This document shows, piece after piece, positions 46,632 to 56,091 of a DNA stretch of 64,000 nucleotides. Every line of letters starts with the position of its first letter. Position 1 is the stretch's first letter. The notes beneath the pieces are model-generated. The model was not told the origin of the DNA, made no database searches, and was given only the letters and a program-made list of their open reading frames with translations. A program made the translations under genes and the position numbers. Origin of the DNA: Endobacterium cereale (lineage in GTDB: Bacteria > Pseudomonadota > Alphaproteobacteria > Rhizobiales > Rhizobiaceae); NCBI RefSeq assembly GCF_009617585.1, contig NZ_WIXI01000048.1, positions 286,590-350,589 of the forward strand, written 5' to 3'.

Positions 46632-47399
46632 ATGATGGATGCGACCGTTTCCGTAAAGACCGAACCCGACAATGCCGTGGTGACACGCGACGAATGGCAC
46701 GATGCGCGGCTGAAACTGCTGGAACTGGAAAAGGAAGAAACACACCTGCGTGACAAGGTACGCGCCGCTCGTCAGGCCCTGCCCTGGGTGAAGGTGGACA
46801 AGGATTACACCTTCGATACGCCTTCAGGAAAACGAAACCTTGCGGATCTGTTCGATGGGCGCAGCCAGCTGCTCGTTTATCACTTCATGTTTGGTCCGGG
46901 CTGGAAAGAAGGCTGCGTCGGCTGCTCCTTCATGGCCGACCATTTTGACGGCACCCTGCCACATCTCAGCAATCACGATGTCACATTGGTGGCGATCTCG
47001 CGCGGCACGCTTGCCGAGATCGAAAACTACAAGAAACGCATGGGCTGGCATTTTCCCTGGCTGTCGTCCAACGGAAGCGACTTCAATTTCGACTATCATG
47101 TCTCCTTCACCGAAGACGACATGAAGGGGGATAAGATCACCTATAATTTCCGTGAAATCCCCCCGAGCGAAGGTTACGAAGAATTGCCGGGGCTGTCGGC
47201 ATTCTACAAAAACGAAAACGGCGACGTCTTCCACACCTATTCCACCTATGCCCGTGGTTCAGAAGAAACAATCGGCACGCTGATGCTGCTCGACCGCGCC
47301 CCGCTCGGGCGCAACGAAGCGCAGACGATGAATTTCGTCAAACGCCACGACGAATACGAGCAGAAACCCGACACGACGGCTTCATCCTGCTGCCATTGA
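46632..47399 (+). CDS. DUF899 thioredoxin-fold protein
   Basis: A 255-residue protein. ATGs at 46632 and 46635 both follow GAGGAGG; the second has better spacing. The N-terminal helix (TRDEWHDARLKLLELEKEETHLRDKVRAARQALPW) and the core YHFMFGPGWKEGCVGCSFMADHFDGTLPHLSNHDVTLVAISRG are diagnostic of DUF899, with CVGCSF resembling a peroxiredoxin/thioredoxin active site. The protein ends in CCH. The family's function is not established. It leads an operon under the divergent MarR. Confidence 0.9.
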   Translation: MMDATVSVKTEPDNAVVTRDEWHDARLKLLELEKEETHLRDKVRAARQALPWVKVDKDYTFDTPSGKRNLADLFDGRSQLLVYHFMFGPGWKEGCVGCSFMADHFDGTLPHLSNHDVTLVAISRGTLAEIENYKKRMGWHFPWLSSNGSDFNFDYHVSFTEDDMKGDKITYNFREIPPSEGYEELPGLSAFYKNENGDVFHTYSTYARGSEETIGTLMLLDRAPLGRNEAQTMNFVKRHDEYEQKPDTTASSCCH

Positions 47400-47434
47400 G
47401 GCGGCTTAAAGTCTGGACAAAAGGGAGAAGAAAC

Positions 47435-47905
47435 ATGACCATGATCATGGCAAAGCCCCGCGCCGAACACGCGTTTCTGGAAAGACTGGTCGGCACCTGG
47501 GACGTCACTTCGGAAATGAGTGGCGATACGCCGTCGGTGGAGACTGTCCGCTCACTCTCCGGAATTTGGGTAATTGCAGAAGGCCGTGGCGACATGCCGG
47601 GCGGCGGAGGCCCGGCCACCACAGTGCTCACCCTCGGCTTTGATGCCACCAAGGACAGATATGTCGGCACATGGCTGGGATCGATGATGGACAATCTTTG
47701 GGTCTATGACGGCGAGGTCGAGCCGGATGGCCGGACGCTCAGCCTTTACACCACCGGCCCGTCGATGAGCGGCGAAGGTTTGGCCGACTATCGCGAGCAG
47801 ATCACTTTTCTGACCGATGATCACCGCACCTTCACCTCCAGTGCAAAGCAACCCGATGGCACCTGGAAATATTTCATGGAAGCCCATTATCACCGCAAGG
47901 CCTGA
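47435..47905 (+). CDS. DUF1579 family protein (first copy)
   Basis: A 156-residue protein starting at the ATG after AAGGGAGAAG. It has the DUF1579 pattern: HAFLERLVGTWDVTSEMSG, VRSLSGIWVIAEGRGDMPGGGGPATTVLTLGFDATKDRYVGTWLGSMMDNLW and LADYREQITFLTDDHRTFTSSAKQPDGTWKYFME. The fold is probably a lipocalin-like barrel. Function unknown. It is a tandem paralogue of the next gene. Confidence 0.85.
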   Translation: MTMIMAKPRAEHAFLERLVGTWDVTSEMSGDTPSVETVRSLSGIWVIAEGRGDMPGGGGPATTVLTLGFDATKDRYVGTWLGSMMDNLWVYDGEVEPDGRTLSLYTTGPSMSGEGLADYREQITFLTDDHRTFTSSAKQPDGTWKYFMEAHYHRKA

Positions 47906-47956
47906 AAACCCACCGATACACCGCCCACCTGCTCGAACCACAAAAAGGAGAGAACG

Positions 47957-48430
47957 ATGAGCGAAACCTACATGTATAAACCGCAGGCCGAACATCTGGC
48001 ACTCGCCCGCATGGTCGGCATCTGGGATGTCAAATCATCGGTCACGGGTCCCGATGCGCGCTGGACCGAGACATGCCGTTCGCTGGATGGCATGTGGTAT
48101 ATTGCCGAAGGCGAAGGTGATGTGCCAGGCGGCACCGCCAAGACCATCCTCACCGTCGGTTATGACCCGGACAAGGGAAAATATGTCGGCACATGGCTCG
48201 GTTCGATGATGGGCATGTTGTGGACCTATGAAGGCGAGTTTTCAGCCGACGGCAAGACGCTCAGCCTCTACACGACCGGCCCGGATTGCGAGATCGAAGG
48301 CAAAACCGCCGATTATCGCGAGCAGATCGTGTTTCAGGACGACGACCACCGCCTTTTCACCTCGGCAACAAAACAGCCGGACGGCAGCTGGAAGACATTT
48401 CAGAATCTGGATTACACGCGCATACGCTGA
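47957..48430 (+). CDS. DUF1579 family protein (second copy)
   Basis: A 157-residue paralogue of the preceding protein, sharing KYVGTWLGSMMGMLWTYEGE, TLSLYTTGP and TADYREQIVFQDDDHRLFTSATKQPDGSWKTF at matching positions. The conserved sequence runs the full length, indicating a local duplication. AAAGGAGAG precedes the ATG. Part of the MarR-linked operon. Confidence 0.85.
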   Translation: MSETYMYKPQAEHLALARMVGIWDVKSSVTGPDARWTETCRSLDGMWYIAEGEGDVPGGTAKTILTVGYDPDKGKYVGTWLGSMMGMLWTYEGEFSADGKTLSLYTTGPDCEIEGKTADYREQIVFQDDDHRLFTSATKQPDGSWKTFQNLDYTRIR

Positions 48431-48474
48431 GCTTGAACCGAAGATGACCCGCAGACAGACGGGAGGAGAGATCA

Positions 48475-49287
48475 ATGTTGCAGACCGCTACCAAGACAAG
48501 ATCCGAGACGCACGGCAAGTTCATCTGGACCGAACTGATGACATCGGACACGAGTGCTGCCGGTGAATTTTATTCCGCCGTCATCGGCTGGAAGGTGACG
48601 CAGGTTCCCATGCCCGATCTGCCTTCCTATTTCCTGTTCGAGATGGGGGAGGGCGACAATTGCCCCGGCATTGGCGGCATGATGCATTTCCCGCCGGAAC
48701 TGGAGGGCCAGATTCCTCCGAACTGGACGGGTTACGTCGCTGTCGATGATGTTGACGAGACCTGCCGCGATTATCTCGCCAATGGTGGACGCGTGCAGCG
48801 CGAACCGGAAGATATTCCCGGCATTGGCCGTTTTGCCGTGGTGGCGGACCCGTCCTGCGCGGTTCTGTGCATCATGAAACCGATCCCGCCGGAAAACCCG
48901 CCGCGTGAACTCGGCCCCTACGATCCCGGCAATGTTGGCTGGCGCGAGCTTTATGCCGGAAACGGTGAGGAGGCGTTTGAATTCTACTCAAAAATCTTCG
49001 GCTGGACGAAGGACAACGACTACGACATGGGCCCGATGGGTACTTATCGTGTGTTCGCCCATGGCGGTGATATGACCGGCGGCATGATGACGAAGCCGGA
49101 AGGCGTGCCGATGTCCTGCTGGTGTTATTATTTCATCGTCGATGCGATCGACGCGGCAATCGAGCGCGTGACGGCCGGCGGCGGCCAGATCGTCAATGGA
49201 CCGGTGGAAGTGCCCGGCGGCAGCTGGATCGTGCAGGCCCTTGATCCGCAAGGCGCATTCTTCTGCCTGTCAGCGGGAAAGCGCTGA
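48475..49287 (+). CDS. VOC-family protein with two glyoxalase-like domains
   Basis: A 270-residue protein with tandem vicinal-oxygen-chelate modules: GKFIWTELMTSDTSAAGEFYSAVIGWKV starts the first (about 14-130) and NVGWRELYAGNGEEAFEFYSKIFGWTKD the second (about 148-268). Such proteins include glyoxalase-, bleomycin-resistance- and PhnB-like enzymes; the metal ligands are not clear enough to assign chemistry. GGGAGGAGAG precedes the ATG. It closes the MarR-linked operon. Confidence 0.88.
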   Translation: MLQTATKTRSETHGKFIWTELMTSDTSAAGEFYSAVIGWKVTQVPMPDLPSYFLFEMGEGDNCPGIGGMMHFPPELEGQIPPNWTGYVAVDDVDETCRDYLANGGRVQREPEDIPGIGRFAVVADPSCAVLCIMKPIPPENPPRELGPYDPGNVGWRELYAGNGEEAFEFYSKIFGWTKDNDYDMGPMGTYRVFAHGGDMTGGMMTKPEGVPMSCWCYYFIVDAIDAAIERVTAGGGQIVNGPVEVPGGSWIVQALDPQGAFFCLSAGKR

Positions 49288-49452
49288 GCCCTACCCCGAT
49301 CCAGGGCACTAGAACGCCGTGGGACGACCGGCAACGGGTATAAGCGGGGCCATCCACACGGCCCCCGCTGAAGCCGCATGTCGATCAACCGCTGTCTTTT
49401 CCGTTGCGGTCGTCCCGCCCGGGTCAGGAGGCGCCCCGGGTCGTCGTATCGA

Positions 49453-49836
49453 TCAAGCCCGGAAGGCCGGCACAGTACATGCCTCCCCACCGCCGAACAT
49501 GCGCGAGCGGGTGAGGAACCGTTTTTCGCGACCGTTATCCAGCGAAAACATGCCACCTCTGCCCGGCACCACGTCGATGATCAGCTGTGTGTGTTTCCAG
49601 GCTTCGAATTGGCTGGCGCTAATGAAGACCGGCACGCCACCGATCTCGCCCAGCTTCACGTCATGATCGCCTACGATGAAATCATCCGCCGGATAACACA
49701 TGGGTGAAGACCCGTCGCAACAGCCACCAGACTGGTGAAACAGGATCTCCGGGTAATCCGCCTGGATTTCGGTAATGAAAGCAAGTGCTGCATGCGTGGC
49801 GGTGACGCGCGGTTCGCCGTTGATGGTGGTTTCCAT
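49453..49836 (-). CDS. DUF779 family protein linked to aldehyde dehydrogenase
   Basis: A 127-residue protein from the ATG at 49836 (AAAGGAT upstream). DUF779 hallmarks are the cysteine-rich LFHQSGGCCDGSSPMCYPADDF and VFISASQFEAWKHTQLIIDVVPGRGGMFSLD. DUF779 genes usually follow aldehyde dehydrogenase genes, as here (ALDH stop at 50098, 261 bp upstream). A role in ALDH assembly or metal handling is possible but unproven. The gap to ALDH shows no other gene. Confidence 0.9.
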   Translation of the reverse strand: METTINGEPRVTATHAALAFITEIQADYPEILFHQSGGCCDGSSPMCYPADDFIVGDHDVKLGEIGGVPVFISASQFEAWKHTQLIIDVVPGRGGMFSLDNGREKRFLTRSRMFGGGEACTVPAFRA

Positions 49837-50097
49837 AAGAATCCTTTCTGGATGACGGGGCGGCAACAGGCCTTTCGGGTGCCGCAGCACCTCATCTGGC
49901 TCGCTTTCGCTCCGCCACCTTTTCCCCGCCAGCGGCTCTGGGTCGGAGCAGATCGCCGACGATCGAGCCCGGAATTTGCCCCGCCGTGGCGAAAATGGTG
50001 GCTTCGAGAACCGGAGCGGAGTGGACTTGAAGTCCATGAGCACCGGAAGCGCAGAAGACGCCATTTGCAGCCCGGCAGGACAAATTCAGGCCGATCG

Positions 50098-51606
50098 TCA
50101 GAAGAAGCCGAGCTTTTTCGGGCTGTAGCTCACCAGCATATTCTTGGTCTGCTGGTAATGGTCGAGCATCATCTTGTGGGTCTCGCGACCGATACCAGAC
50201 TGCTTGTAGCCGCCAAACGCCGCATGCGCCGGATAGGCATGATAGCAATTGGTCCACACGCGGCCGGCCTGTATCTCGCGGCCGAAGCGATAGGCGCGGT
50301 TGCCATCACGCGTCCACACACCGGCACCGAGGCCATAAAGCGTGTCATTGGCGATGGAGAGCGCTTCCGCATCGTCCTTGAACTTGGCCACGGAAACGAC
50401 CGGCCCGAAAATTTCTTCCTGGAAGACGCGCATCTTGTTGTGACCGGCAAATACGGTCGGCTTGATGTAATAACCATTGGCAAGTTCGCCACCGAGATCG
50501 TTGCGCGTGCCGCCGGTCAGCACTTCCGCGCCTTCCTGTTTGCCGATGTCGAGATAGGCGAGGATCTTTTCCATCTGTTCGGTGGATGCCTGAGCACCGA
50601 TCATGGTGGCGCTATCCAGCGGATTACCCTGCACGATGGCTTCGACGCGTTTCACTGCCCGCTCCATAAAGCGGTCGTAAATGCTTTCATGCACCAGCGC
50701 GCGGCTCGGGCATGTGCAGACCTCGCCCTGGTTGAGCGCGAACATCGCAAAGCCTTCCAGCGCCTTGTCGAAGAAGTCGTCGTCCTCGTTGGCCACATCG
50801 GCAAAAAAGATGTTCGGCGACTTGCCGCCCAGTTCCAGCGTGACGGGAATGAGGTTCTGGCTGGCATATTGCATGATCAGCCGGCCTGTCGTCGTCTCAC
50901 CGGTAAAGGCAATCTTGGCGATGCGCGGGCTGGATGCCAGCGGCTTACCGGCCTCAAGACCAAAACCGTTGACGATGTTCAAGACGCCCGGCGGCAGGAG
51001 ATCACCGATGATTTCAGCCCAGACCAGCAGCGAGGCCGGTGTCTGTTCGGCCGGCTTGATGACGACGCAATTGCCGGCGGCAAGGGCGGGCGCCAGTTTC
51101 CAGGCAGCCATCAGGATCGGAAAATTCCACGGAATGATCTGGCCAACGACGCCGAGCGGCTCATGGAAATGATAGGCGACAGTGTCGTTGTCGATCTCAC
51201 CGATCGAACCTTCCTGAGCGCGAATGCAGGAGGCAAAATAACGGAAATGGTCGATGGCGAGAGGAATGTCGGCCGCCATCGTTTCGCGGATTGGCTTACC
51301 GTTGTCCCAGGTTTCAGCCTGCGCCAGAACCTCAAGCTTGTCCTCCATCCGCTGCGCGATTTTCATCAGGATGTTGGAGCGTTCCGCCGGCGCGGTGCGG
51401 CCCCATTTGTCCTTCGCCGCATGGGCAGCGTCGAGCGCGGCGTTGATGTCCTTTTCGTCGGAGCGCGGGATTTCGCACAATTTGCCACCGGTCACCGGGG
51501 TAATGTTGTCGAAATATTTGCCGCCAATCGGCTCTTTCCATTCACCGCCGATATAATTGCCGTATTTCAGCTTGAACGGCGACTCTACGATTTTCTGATG
51601 CAGCAT
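50098..51606 (-). CDS. NAD-dependent aldehyde dehydrogenase (AldA/ExaC-like)
   Basis: A 502-residue enzyme from the ATG at 51606 (GGGAGGA upstream; longer in-frame starts run into the regulator leader). The glutamate motif is VTLELGGKSPNIFFAD, the catalytic Cys is in NQGEVCTCPSRALVHES, and NAD-binding PWNFPILMAAWKLAPALAAGNCVVIKPAEQTP is clear. The C-terminal YHAYPAHAAFGGYKQSGIGRE matches acetaldehyde/chloroacetaldehyde dehydrogenases of ethanol-oxidising bacteria. The divergence of sequence upstream and the neighbouring GAF-Fis regulator suggest aldehyde-responsive expression. Confidence 0.94.
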   Translation of the reverse strand: MLHQKIVESPFKLKYGNYIGGEWKEPIGGKYFDNITPVTGGKLCEIPRSDEKDINAALDAAHAAKDKWGRTAPAERSNILMKIAQRMEDKLEVLAQAETWDNGKPIRETMAADIPLAIDHFRYFASCIRAQEGSIGEIDNDTVAYHFHEPLGVVGQIIPWNFPILMAAWKLAPALAAGNCVVIKPAEQTPASLLVWAEIIGDLLPPGVLNIVNGFGLEAGKPLASSPRIAKIAFTGETTTGRLIMQYASQNLIPVTLELGGKSPNIFFADVANEDDDFFDKALEGFAMFALNQGEVCTCPSRALVHESIYDRFMERAVKRVEAIVQGNPLDSATMIGAQASTEQMEKILAYLDIGKQEGAEVLTGGTRNDLGGELANGYYIKPTVFAGHNKMRVFQEEIFGPVVSVAKFKDDAEALSIANDTLYGLGAGVWTRDGNRAYRFGREIQAGRVWTNCYHAYPAHAAFGGYKQSGIGRETHKMMLDHYQQTKNMLVSYSPKKLGFF

Positions 51607-51794
51607 GGAATTATCCTCCCTGATATCCAGCTTCACAATCGCGACCGACCACAAGGGCCGCGCTTGGGAGGAAACTTGCGCTCCGTCATGCCTGACGAAA
51701 AGCAAGGCAAACCGATATGGCGGCGCACAGTGTCGCACGCCTGCGACAGTCGCTCCGCACAAACCCTGCCGCAATGCGGCAATTGGCGTTCAGG

Positions 51795-52757
51795 TCAATG
51801 CAGGCCGAAACGCTTCATCTTGCGGTGAAGGGTCGCGCGGCTCATGCCGAGTGCTATGGCGGCCTGCGAGACGTTGCCGTTGGCACGCGAAAGCGCACGC
51901 GTGAGAGCGGCACGTTCTGCCTCCACGAGGTCGCGCGCGCCATCAGCCGCATTCTCGTCCAGCGCATCGGCGGCCGGGATGCCGGCGGCGATGCGGATAT
52001 CGTCAAGCTTCAGCGCAATCCGCGCGGCGCGCGTGGCGCCGATCACCATGTCGTTGCGATCGACCGCGATGAGCGCTGCGGCATTGTGGGCGGCCTGCGG
52101 CACCATAAGAAAACGGGCGCCGGGAAACGCGGAGCGAAAAAGATTGAGCTCGATCCGTAAAGCCGCATCGCGCACTGTTTGCGAAATGATCGACAACACC
52201 GTTTCGTTGACGTCTTCGCGGCAGGTGGAAATATCGAGTGCGGCGGCCAGTTCCCCGCGATGATCGCGGATCGGCGCCGTGGTGCAACTCAGGCGAATGT
52301 TCGACGAGAAGAAATGCTGGTCGCGAAAAATCGAAACGGCACGTTCGTCGGCGAGCGCCGTGCCGATGCCATTGGTGCCGATACTGGCTTCGGTCCAAAC
52401 GGAAGAGGTCCACAGGCCGAGATCGTGAAAAGCCTTGTCGTCACCGGCGGCACCCCGGCGTTCCAACGCCACACCGTTTCTGTCGGTCAGAAGGAGGCAG
52501 CAGCCGGATCGGCCGACCGTGGAAAACAGCCGGTCGAGTTCATCAGTTGCCTCGGCAATCAGCCGCTCTGATGCCTGCCGGGCACGCAGGAACTGCGTTT
52601 CGGTTAGTCGCACCGGCCGACGGTCATCCTCCGGTGCCAGATGGTGCATGACCATGCAGCGCCGCCATGAGGCGACAACGGGAGAACTTGCAGCGGCCGC
52701 GTTGCCGGCGGCACTGGAATAGACGTGGTCGGCATGCGCCATCGGTTGCAACGTCAT
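51795..52757 (-). CDS. GAF-Fis transcriptional regulator lacking an AAA+ domain (AcoR-like N-terminus)
   Basis: About 320 residues from the ATG at 52757. The N-terminus resembles AcoR-type activators (SPVVASWRRCMVMHHLAPEDDRRPVRLTETQFLRAR), followed by a GAF domain (about 75-200: LLLTDRNGVALERRG, WTEASIGTNGIGTALADERAVSI, SCTTAPIRDHRGELAAALDIST). The C-terminal Fis-type HTH is EAERAALTRALSRANGNVSQAAIALGMSRATLHRKMKRFGLH. The sigma-54-contacting AAA+ domain normally between these is absent, so it cannot remodel sigma-54 holoenzyme by itself. It probably regulates the adjacent aldehyde dehydrogenase. Confidence 0.88.
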   Translation of the reverse strand: MTLQPMAHADHVYSSAAGNAAAASSPVVASWRRCMVMHHLAPEDDRRPVRLTETQFLRARQASERLIAEATDELDRLFSTVGRSGCCLLLTDRNGVALERRGAAGDDKAFHDLGLWTSSVWTEASIGTNGIGTALADERAVSIFRDQHFFSSNIRLSCTTAPIRDHRGELAAALDISTCREDVNETVLSIISQTVRDAALRIELNLFRSAFPGARFLMVPQAAHNAAALIAVDRNDMVIGATRAARIALKLDDIRIAAGIPAADALDENAADGARDLVEAERAALTRALSRANGNVSQAAIALGMSRATLHRKMKRFGLH

Positions 52758-53078
52758 AGGCGCACCCTGTTCTGGCCAAAAATGGCCTTCAAACCGTGCA
52801 TCGGGTCCTCCTCCGCGAAACACGCCCCCAAGGAACGAGGGTATTTTTCCGCAAATTAGCAAGTGACGCGATTGTCATCAAGAGGCACTTCCAGCCAGCC
52901 ATGAAAGACGAGTGCAAAAAGAAATGGCCCGCCAGAAGCGGGCCGAAAGAATTGTGCTGAAGTGAAAACCCCGTAAATTCGGTCAGGGTGCCGGAGCCTT
53001 CGTTGACTGATGTTGTTTGCCGACCGAAGTGCTTAAATAGACAATGATCTCAAAGCATATTTGTTCCGGATCGGCATT
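52758..53078. other. Intergenic region between the GAF-Fis regulator and a small gene
   Basis: A 321-bp gap with no convincing gene. It contains the regulator's leader and, at 52926-52944, a hairpin terminator for leftward transcription. Confidence 0.5.
52926..52944 (-). terminator. Terminator for leftward transcription
   Basis: The stem GGCCCGC / GCGGGCC with a 5-base loop is followed on the minus strand by ATTTCTTTTT, 135 bases past the small gene ending at 53079. Confidence 0.7.
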
Positions 53079-53288
53079 TTAGAACTGCATTTCAGCTGAT
53101 GTCCGCATGGAACCAGCATGGCGGGCAGCAACCAGATGCGCCAGATCTGACGCCAGCTCCGCTTCGCTCGGATCTCCGGCCTGCCACATGCGCAGCAGTT
53201 CCTGCGCAGCGACGATCGCCAGAGGGTCATCCAGCGACACCTGGTTCTGTTCGCAGAATTGATCTAACACTCGACGTAACACGAGCAT
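53079..53288 (-). CDS. Small hypothetical protein, 69 residues
   Basis: From the ATG at 53288, preceded by GGAGAGG, the product is MLVLRRVLDQFCEQNQVSLD followed by PLAIVAAQELLRMWQAGDPSEAELASDLAHLV. It looks like a compact helical protein of a kind common in rhizobial genomes. An alternative ATG at 53300 would add four residues, and the frame continues to 53372. A terminator-like hairpin lies downstream. Function unknown. Confidence 0.62.
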   Translation of the reverse strand: MLVLRRVLDQFCEQNQVSLDDPLAIVAAQELLRMWQAGDPSEAELASDLAHLVAARHAGSMRTSAEMQF

Positions 53289-53524
53289 GTGCCTCTCCAT
53301 GGGGCGCGCGATGAATTTCAATGCGCCACATTTGGAAGACGAAACGGACGGCAATAAGGTTTCAGCGCACACATCACGTCAACATCGGATCACAAAGGCG
53401 CTAGAGCCGCGTGAAACGGTTTCGGGCGTGATGGTCATGAAAACCGACATGCTTCGATCCTTCTCAAACTGTTGGATGGCTAAGCGGGCTTGAGCCCTGA
53501 TGCGCCAGCGTGAGATAAGTAGGC

Positions 53525-54277
53525 ATGAGCGACCTGACCCTTGCCTTTCTCGCCGCCTTCACCGGCACATTCCTGATCGCCGGCCTAGTCAAGGGTGTCA
53601 CCGGCATGGGGCTGCCGACGGTTGCAATGGGCCTGCTGGGCGCGCTGATTTCGCCGGTGGCGGCAGCCGGATTGCTGCTCATCCCCTCGTTCGTCACCAA
53701 TGTCTGGCAACTGGTTTCTGGACCAAACCTTTCGACTGTCATACGGCGCCTTTGGCCGATGATGGTCGCTATCCTGATTGGCACGATCCCGACCAGCGAA
53801 TTGCTCAGCGCCGACACCGCCTGGACGGGCAGTGCGCTCGGCTGCGTGCTGATCGCCTATGCACTCTATACCCTGTTCGGTCGCCAGCTTTCGGTCTCAC
53901 CCGCCAGCGAGCGCTGGGCGTCGCCGATGGTCGGCCTGTTAACCGGCCTTGTCACCGGCGCAACCGGCGTTTTCGTGGTGCCGGCAGTGCCGTATCTGCA
54001 GTCGCTCGGTCTTTCCCGTGATGATCTCGTGCAGGCACTTGGTCTGTCCTTCACCGTCTCGACCATTGGGCTGTCCATTGGGCTTGCCGCGCATGGAAGC
54101 ATTGGTTTTGGCAATCTTGCCCTGTCGGCGGTGGCGATCGCACCCGCACTTGTCGGCATGTGGGCCGGGCAGACACTGCGACACCGCATCAGTCCCGTCG
54201 CCTTCCGCCGCGGTTTTCTGATATGTATAGGCCTGCTTGGCGCGGAACTGGCGCTGCGCCCCTTTTGGCAGGGATAA
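53525..54277 (+). CDS. TauE/SafE-family permease (sulfite/sulfoacetate exporter type)
   Basis: A 250-residue protein with about eight membrane helices. The repeated TauE motif appears as FLIAGLVKGVTGMGLPTVAMGLLG in the first half and GLLTGLVTGATGVFVVPAVPYLQSLGL in the second. The family exports sulfite, sulfoacetate or related small organosulfur anions. No sulfur-metabolism genes adjoin, so the cargo is unknown. It converges on the EAL-domain gene. Confidence 0.9.
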   Translation: MSDLTLAFLAAFTGTFLIAGLVKGVTGMGLPTVAMGLLGALISPVAAAGLLLIPSFVTNVWQLVSGPNLSTVIRRLWPMMVAILIGTIPTSELLSADTAWTGSALGCVLIAYALYTLFGRQLSVSPASERWASPMVGLLTGLVTGATGVFVVPAVPYLQSLGLSRDDLVQALGLSFTVSTIGLSIGLAAHGSIGFGNLALSAVAIAPALVGMWAGQTLRHRISPVAFRRGFLICIGLLGAELALRPFWQG

Positions 54278-54287
54278 GTGCGCGATT

Positions 54288-55877
54288 TCAGGCCTTGGCG
54301 CGGCTCAGCATCACCACGCCGCTATCATGGCGCTGCAGGCTGGTCTCGACATAGTCGATAAAATCGGCGGCCGGCATCGGCTTGGCATAGAACCAGCCCT
54401 GGCAGAATTCGACACCATGATCGAGCAGGTATTCGGCCTGCTCGCGGGTCTCGACGCCTTCTGCAATGATCGACAGGCTGAGCGATTTCGCCATTTCGAT
54501 GATATGCGCAATCACCGCGCTGGTAGCGGTCTGGCGATTGATCGCATCGACGAAGGATTTGTCGATCTTCAGCGCATCGAGCGGCAGGCTCTGCAGATAT
54601 TGCAGGCTGGAATAACCGGTGCCGAAATCGTCGATCGCCACCGAATAACCGCGGGTACGCGCCTCGGCGATTGTCTTGCGGGCTTCGTCGATATCCATCA
54701 GGCCACGCTCGGTCGCTTCCAGCCAGATCTGATCATTGGCGAAACCGTGGTTTCCAAGACGATGCCCGACCGTTTCAAGTACGCGACCGGTCTTGAAATC
54801 GTCGGCCGCAAAATTGATGGCAACATGCAGGGAACGGTGCTTGCGAAACAGCGGTCCCAGTTCCCGACCAATCGCGTCGATAACCTGATCGGTGATCGGA
54901 CGAATGAGGCCGCTTTGCTCGGCGAGCGGAATGAAAAGATCGGGGCGCACAAGCGTGCCATCAGGCCGCTGCCAGCGTACAAGTGCTTCCGCACCGACGC
55001 AAAGACCGGATGAAAGCTCGATGATCGGCTGATAGTGAACGACAAACTCACGTTTGCGCACGGCAATCGCCAACTCGCCCAATGGCGACAGGCGCTTGCG
55101 CGACATACGGATGACCAGGGCGATGATGACAATTGTTGCAAATGAGCCGAATGCCAGGAATAGCCAGTGCTCCTGGGTAAACAGGCCGAACAGACCATTG
55201 GTGGAACTGACGGCGACAGCGGTCCAGCCATCCTTGCTGTGAACAGCATAGATGCTTTCACCCTCGGTGCCTTTGGCTGTCTCGCGGCCCAGCTTGTCGG
55301 TAAAATCCGTATCCGGTGTATTCAGGGTGGCGGTAACCGCGCCATTGGGGGCGGTAATCACAACCGAGGCGCTCTGATCGGCCAGCACCTCTACCAGACG
55401 GCCAGCGTCAACCAAAGCATTATAGGGTCCGACCTGCACAACACTCATCGGATTGGCACCGGTGACGAGCGGCACCACATCGACCCAGGCCTTGATATCC
55501 TTGTCTATGACGAAATCCGGCGTCAATTCCTTGACGACCCGGCTTTCGCTCCCCCAGGACGTGCATTTGAGAGCACCATCCTCGATATAGCCGATTTCCT
55601 CAACCGTGCGGGAATTGATCACCAGGCGGCGCATTTCGCCGATATGCGCATCCGTGCAGGATATAAACCTGCGGCCTCCCAATGTTCTCAGGGTCGACGC
55701 GGCATCTGTAAACGACCGCTCGGCGCGTGTCGCAGCCTGGGCGGCGATAGTCATCAGCCGATCTTCTTCTACGCGTAACGAGAAGGACCAGGCGGAATAG
55801 ATTGTCAAACACAACGGAAGCAATGCACCGAGAAGGGCCAGGATCGTGGCTTCGAGAATAACACGCGATCGTTTCAA
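54288..55877 (-). CDS. EAL-domain cyclic-di-GMP phosphodiesterase with periplasmic CSS-like sensor
   Basis: A 529-residue membrane protein. The only in-frame start before the first helix is TTG at 55877. A helix at about 8-30 leads to a periplasmic domain (about 31-235) with spaced cysteines (RFISCTDAHIGEMR and GALKCTSWGS), the CSS-type pattern whose redox state controls EAL activity. A second helix (HWLFLAFGSFATIVIIALVI) precedes the EAL domain (about 265-515): VGAEALVRWQRPDG, HVAINFAADD, WLEATERGLM and AIDDFGTGYSSLQYLQSLPLDALKIDKSFV, all expected catalytic residues present. It should degrade c-di-GMP. Confidence 0.92.
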   Translation of the reverse strand: MKRSRVILEATILALLGALLPLCLTIYSAWSFSLRVEEDRLMTIAAQAATRAERSFTDAASTLRTLGGRRFISCTDAHIGEMRRLVINSRTVEEIGYIEDGALKCTSWGSESRVVKELTPDFVIDKDIKAWVDVVPLVTGANPMSVVQVGPYNALVDAGRLVEVLADQSASVVITAPNGAVTATLNTPDTDFTDKLGRETAKGTEGESIYAVHSKDGWTAVAVSSTNGLFGLFTQEHWLFLAFGSFATIVIIALVIRMSRKRLSPLGELAIAVRKREFVVHYQPIIELSSGLCVGAEALVRWQRPDGTLVRPDLFIPLAEQSGLIRPITDQVIDAIGRELGPLFRKHRSLHVAINFAADDFKTGRVLETVGHRLGNHGFANDQIWLEATERGLMDIDEARKTIAEARTRGYSVAIDDFGTGYSSLQYLQSLPLDALKIDKSFVDAINRQTATSAVIAHIIEMAKSLSLSIIAEGVETREQAEYLLDHGVEFCQGWFYAKPMPAADFIDYVETSLQRHDSGVVMLSRAKA

Positions 55878-56091
55878 AGCCGCTACGCCCCCATGCGGTT
55901 GTGCAACAATCGCTAGAGGGAAGTTATTAAAACAACGTCTCCAGAATGCGGAAAATCGACTATTTCAAAGTATTTTCAGCAGTTTGTAATATACAATGTC
56001 GTTGTTTTCGGCATGTATGCATGCAGCTTGGCGCACATGCCGCAGTTACAAAGGGTGCGGCAATTGTCACGCCGCACCTGAATTCTTCTGA

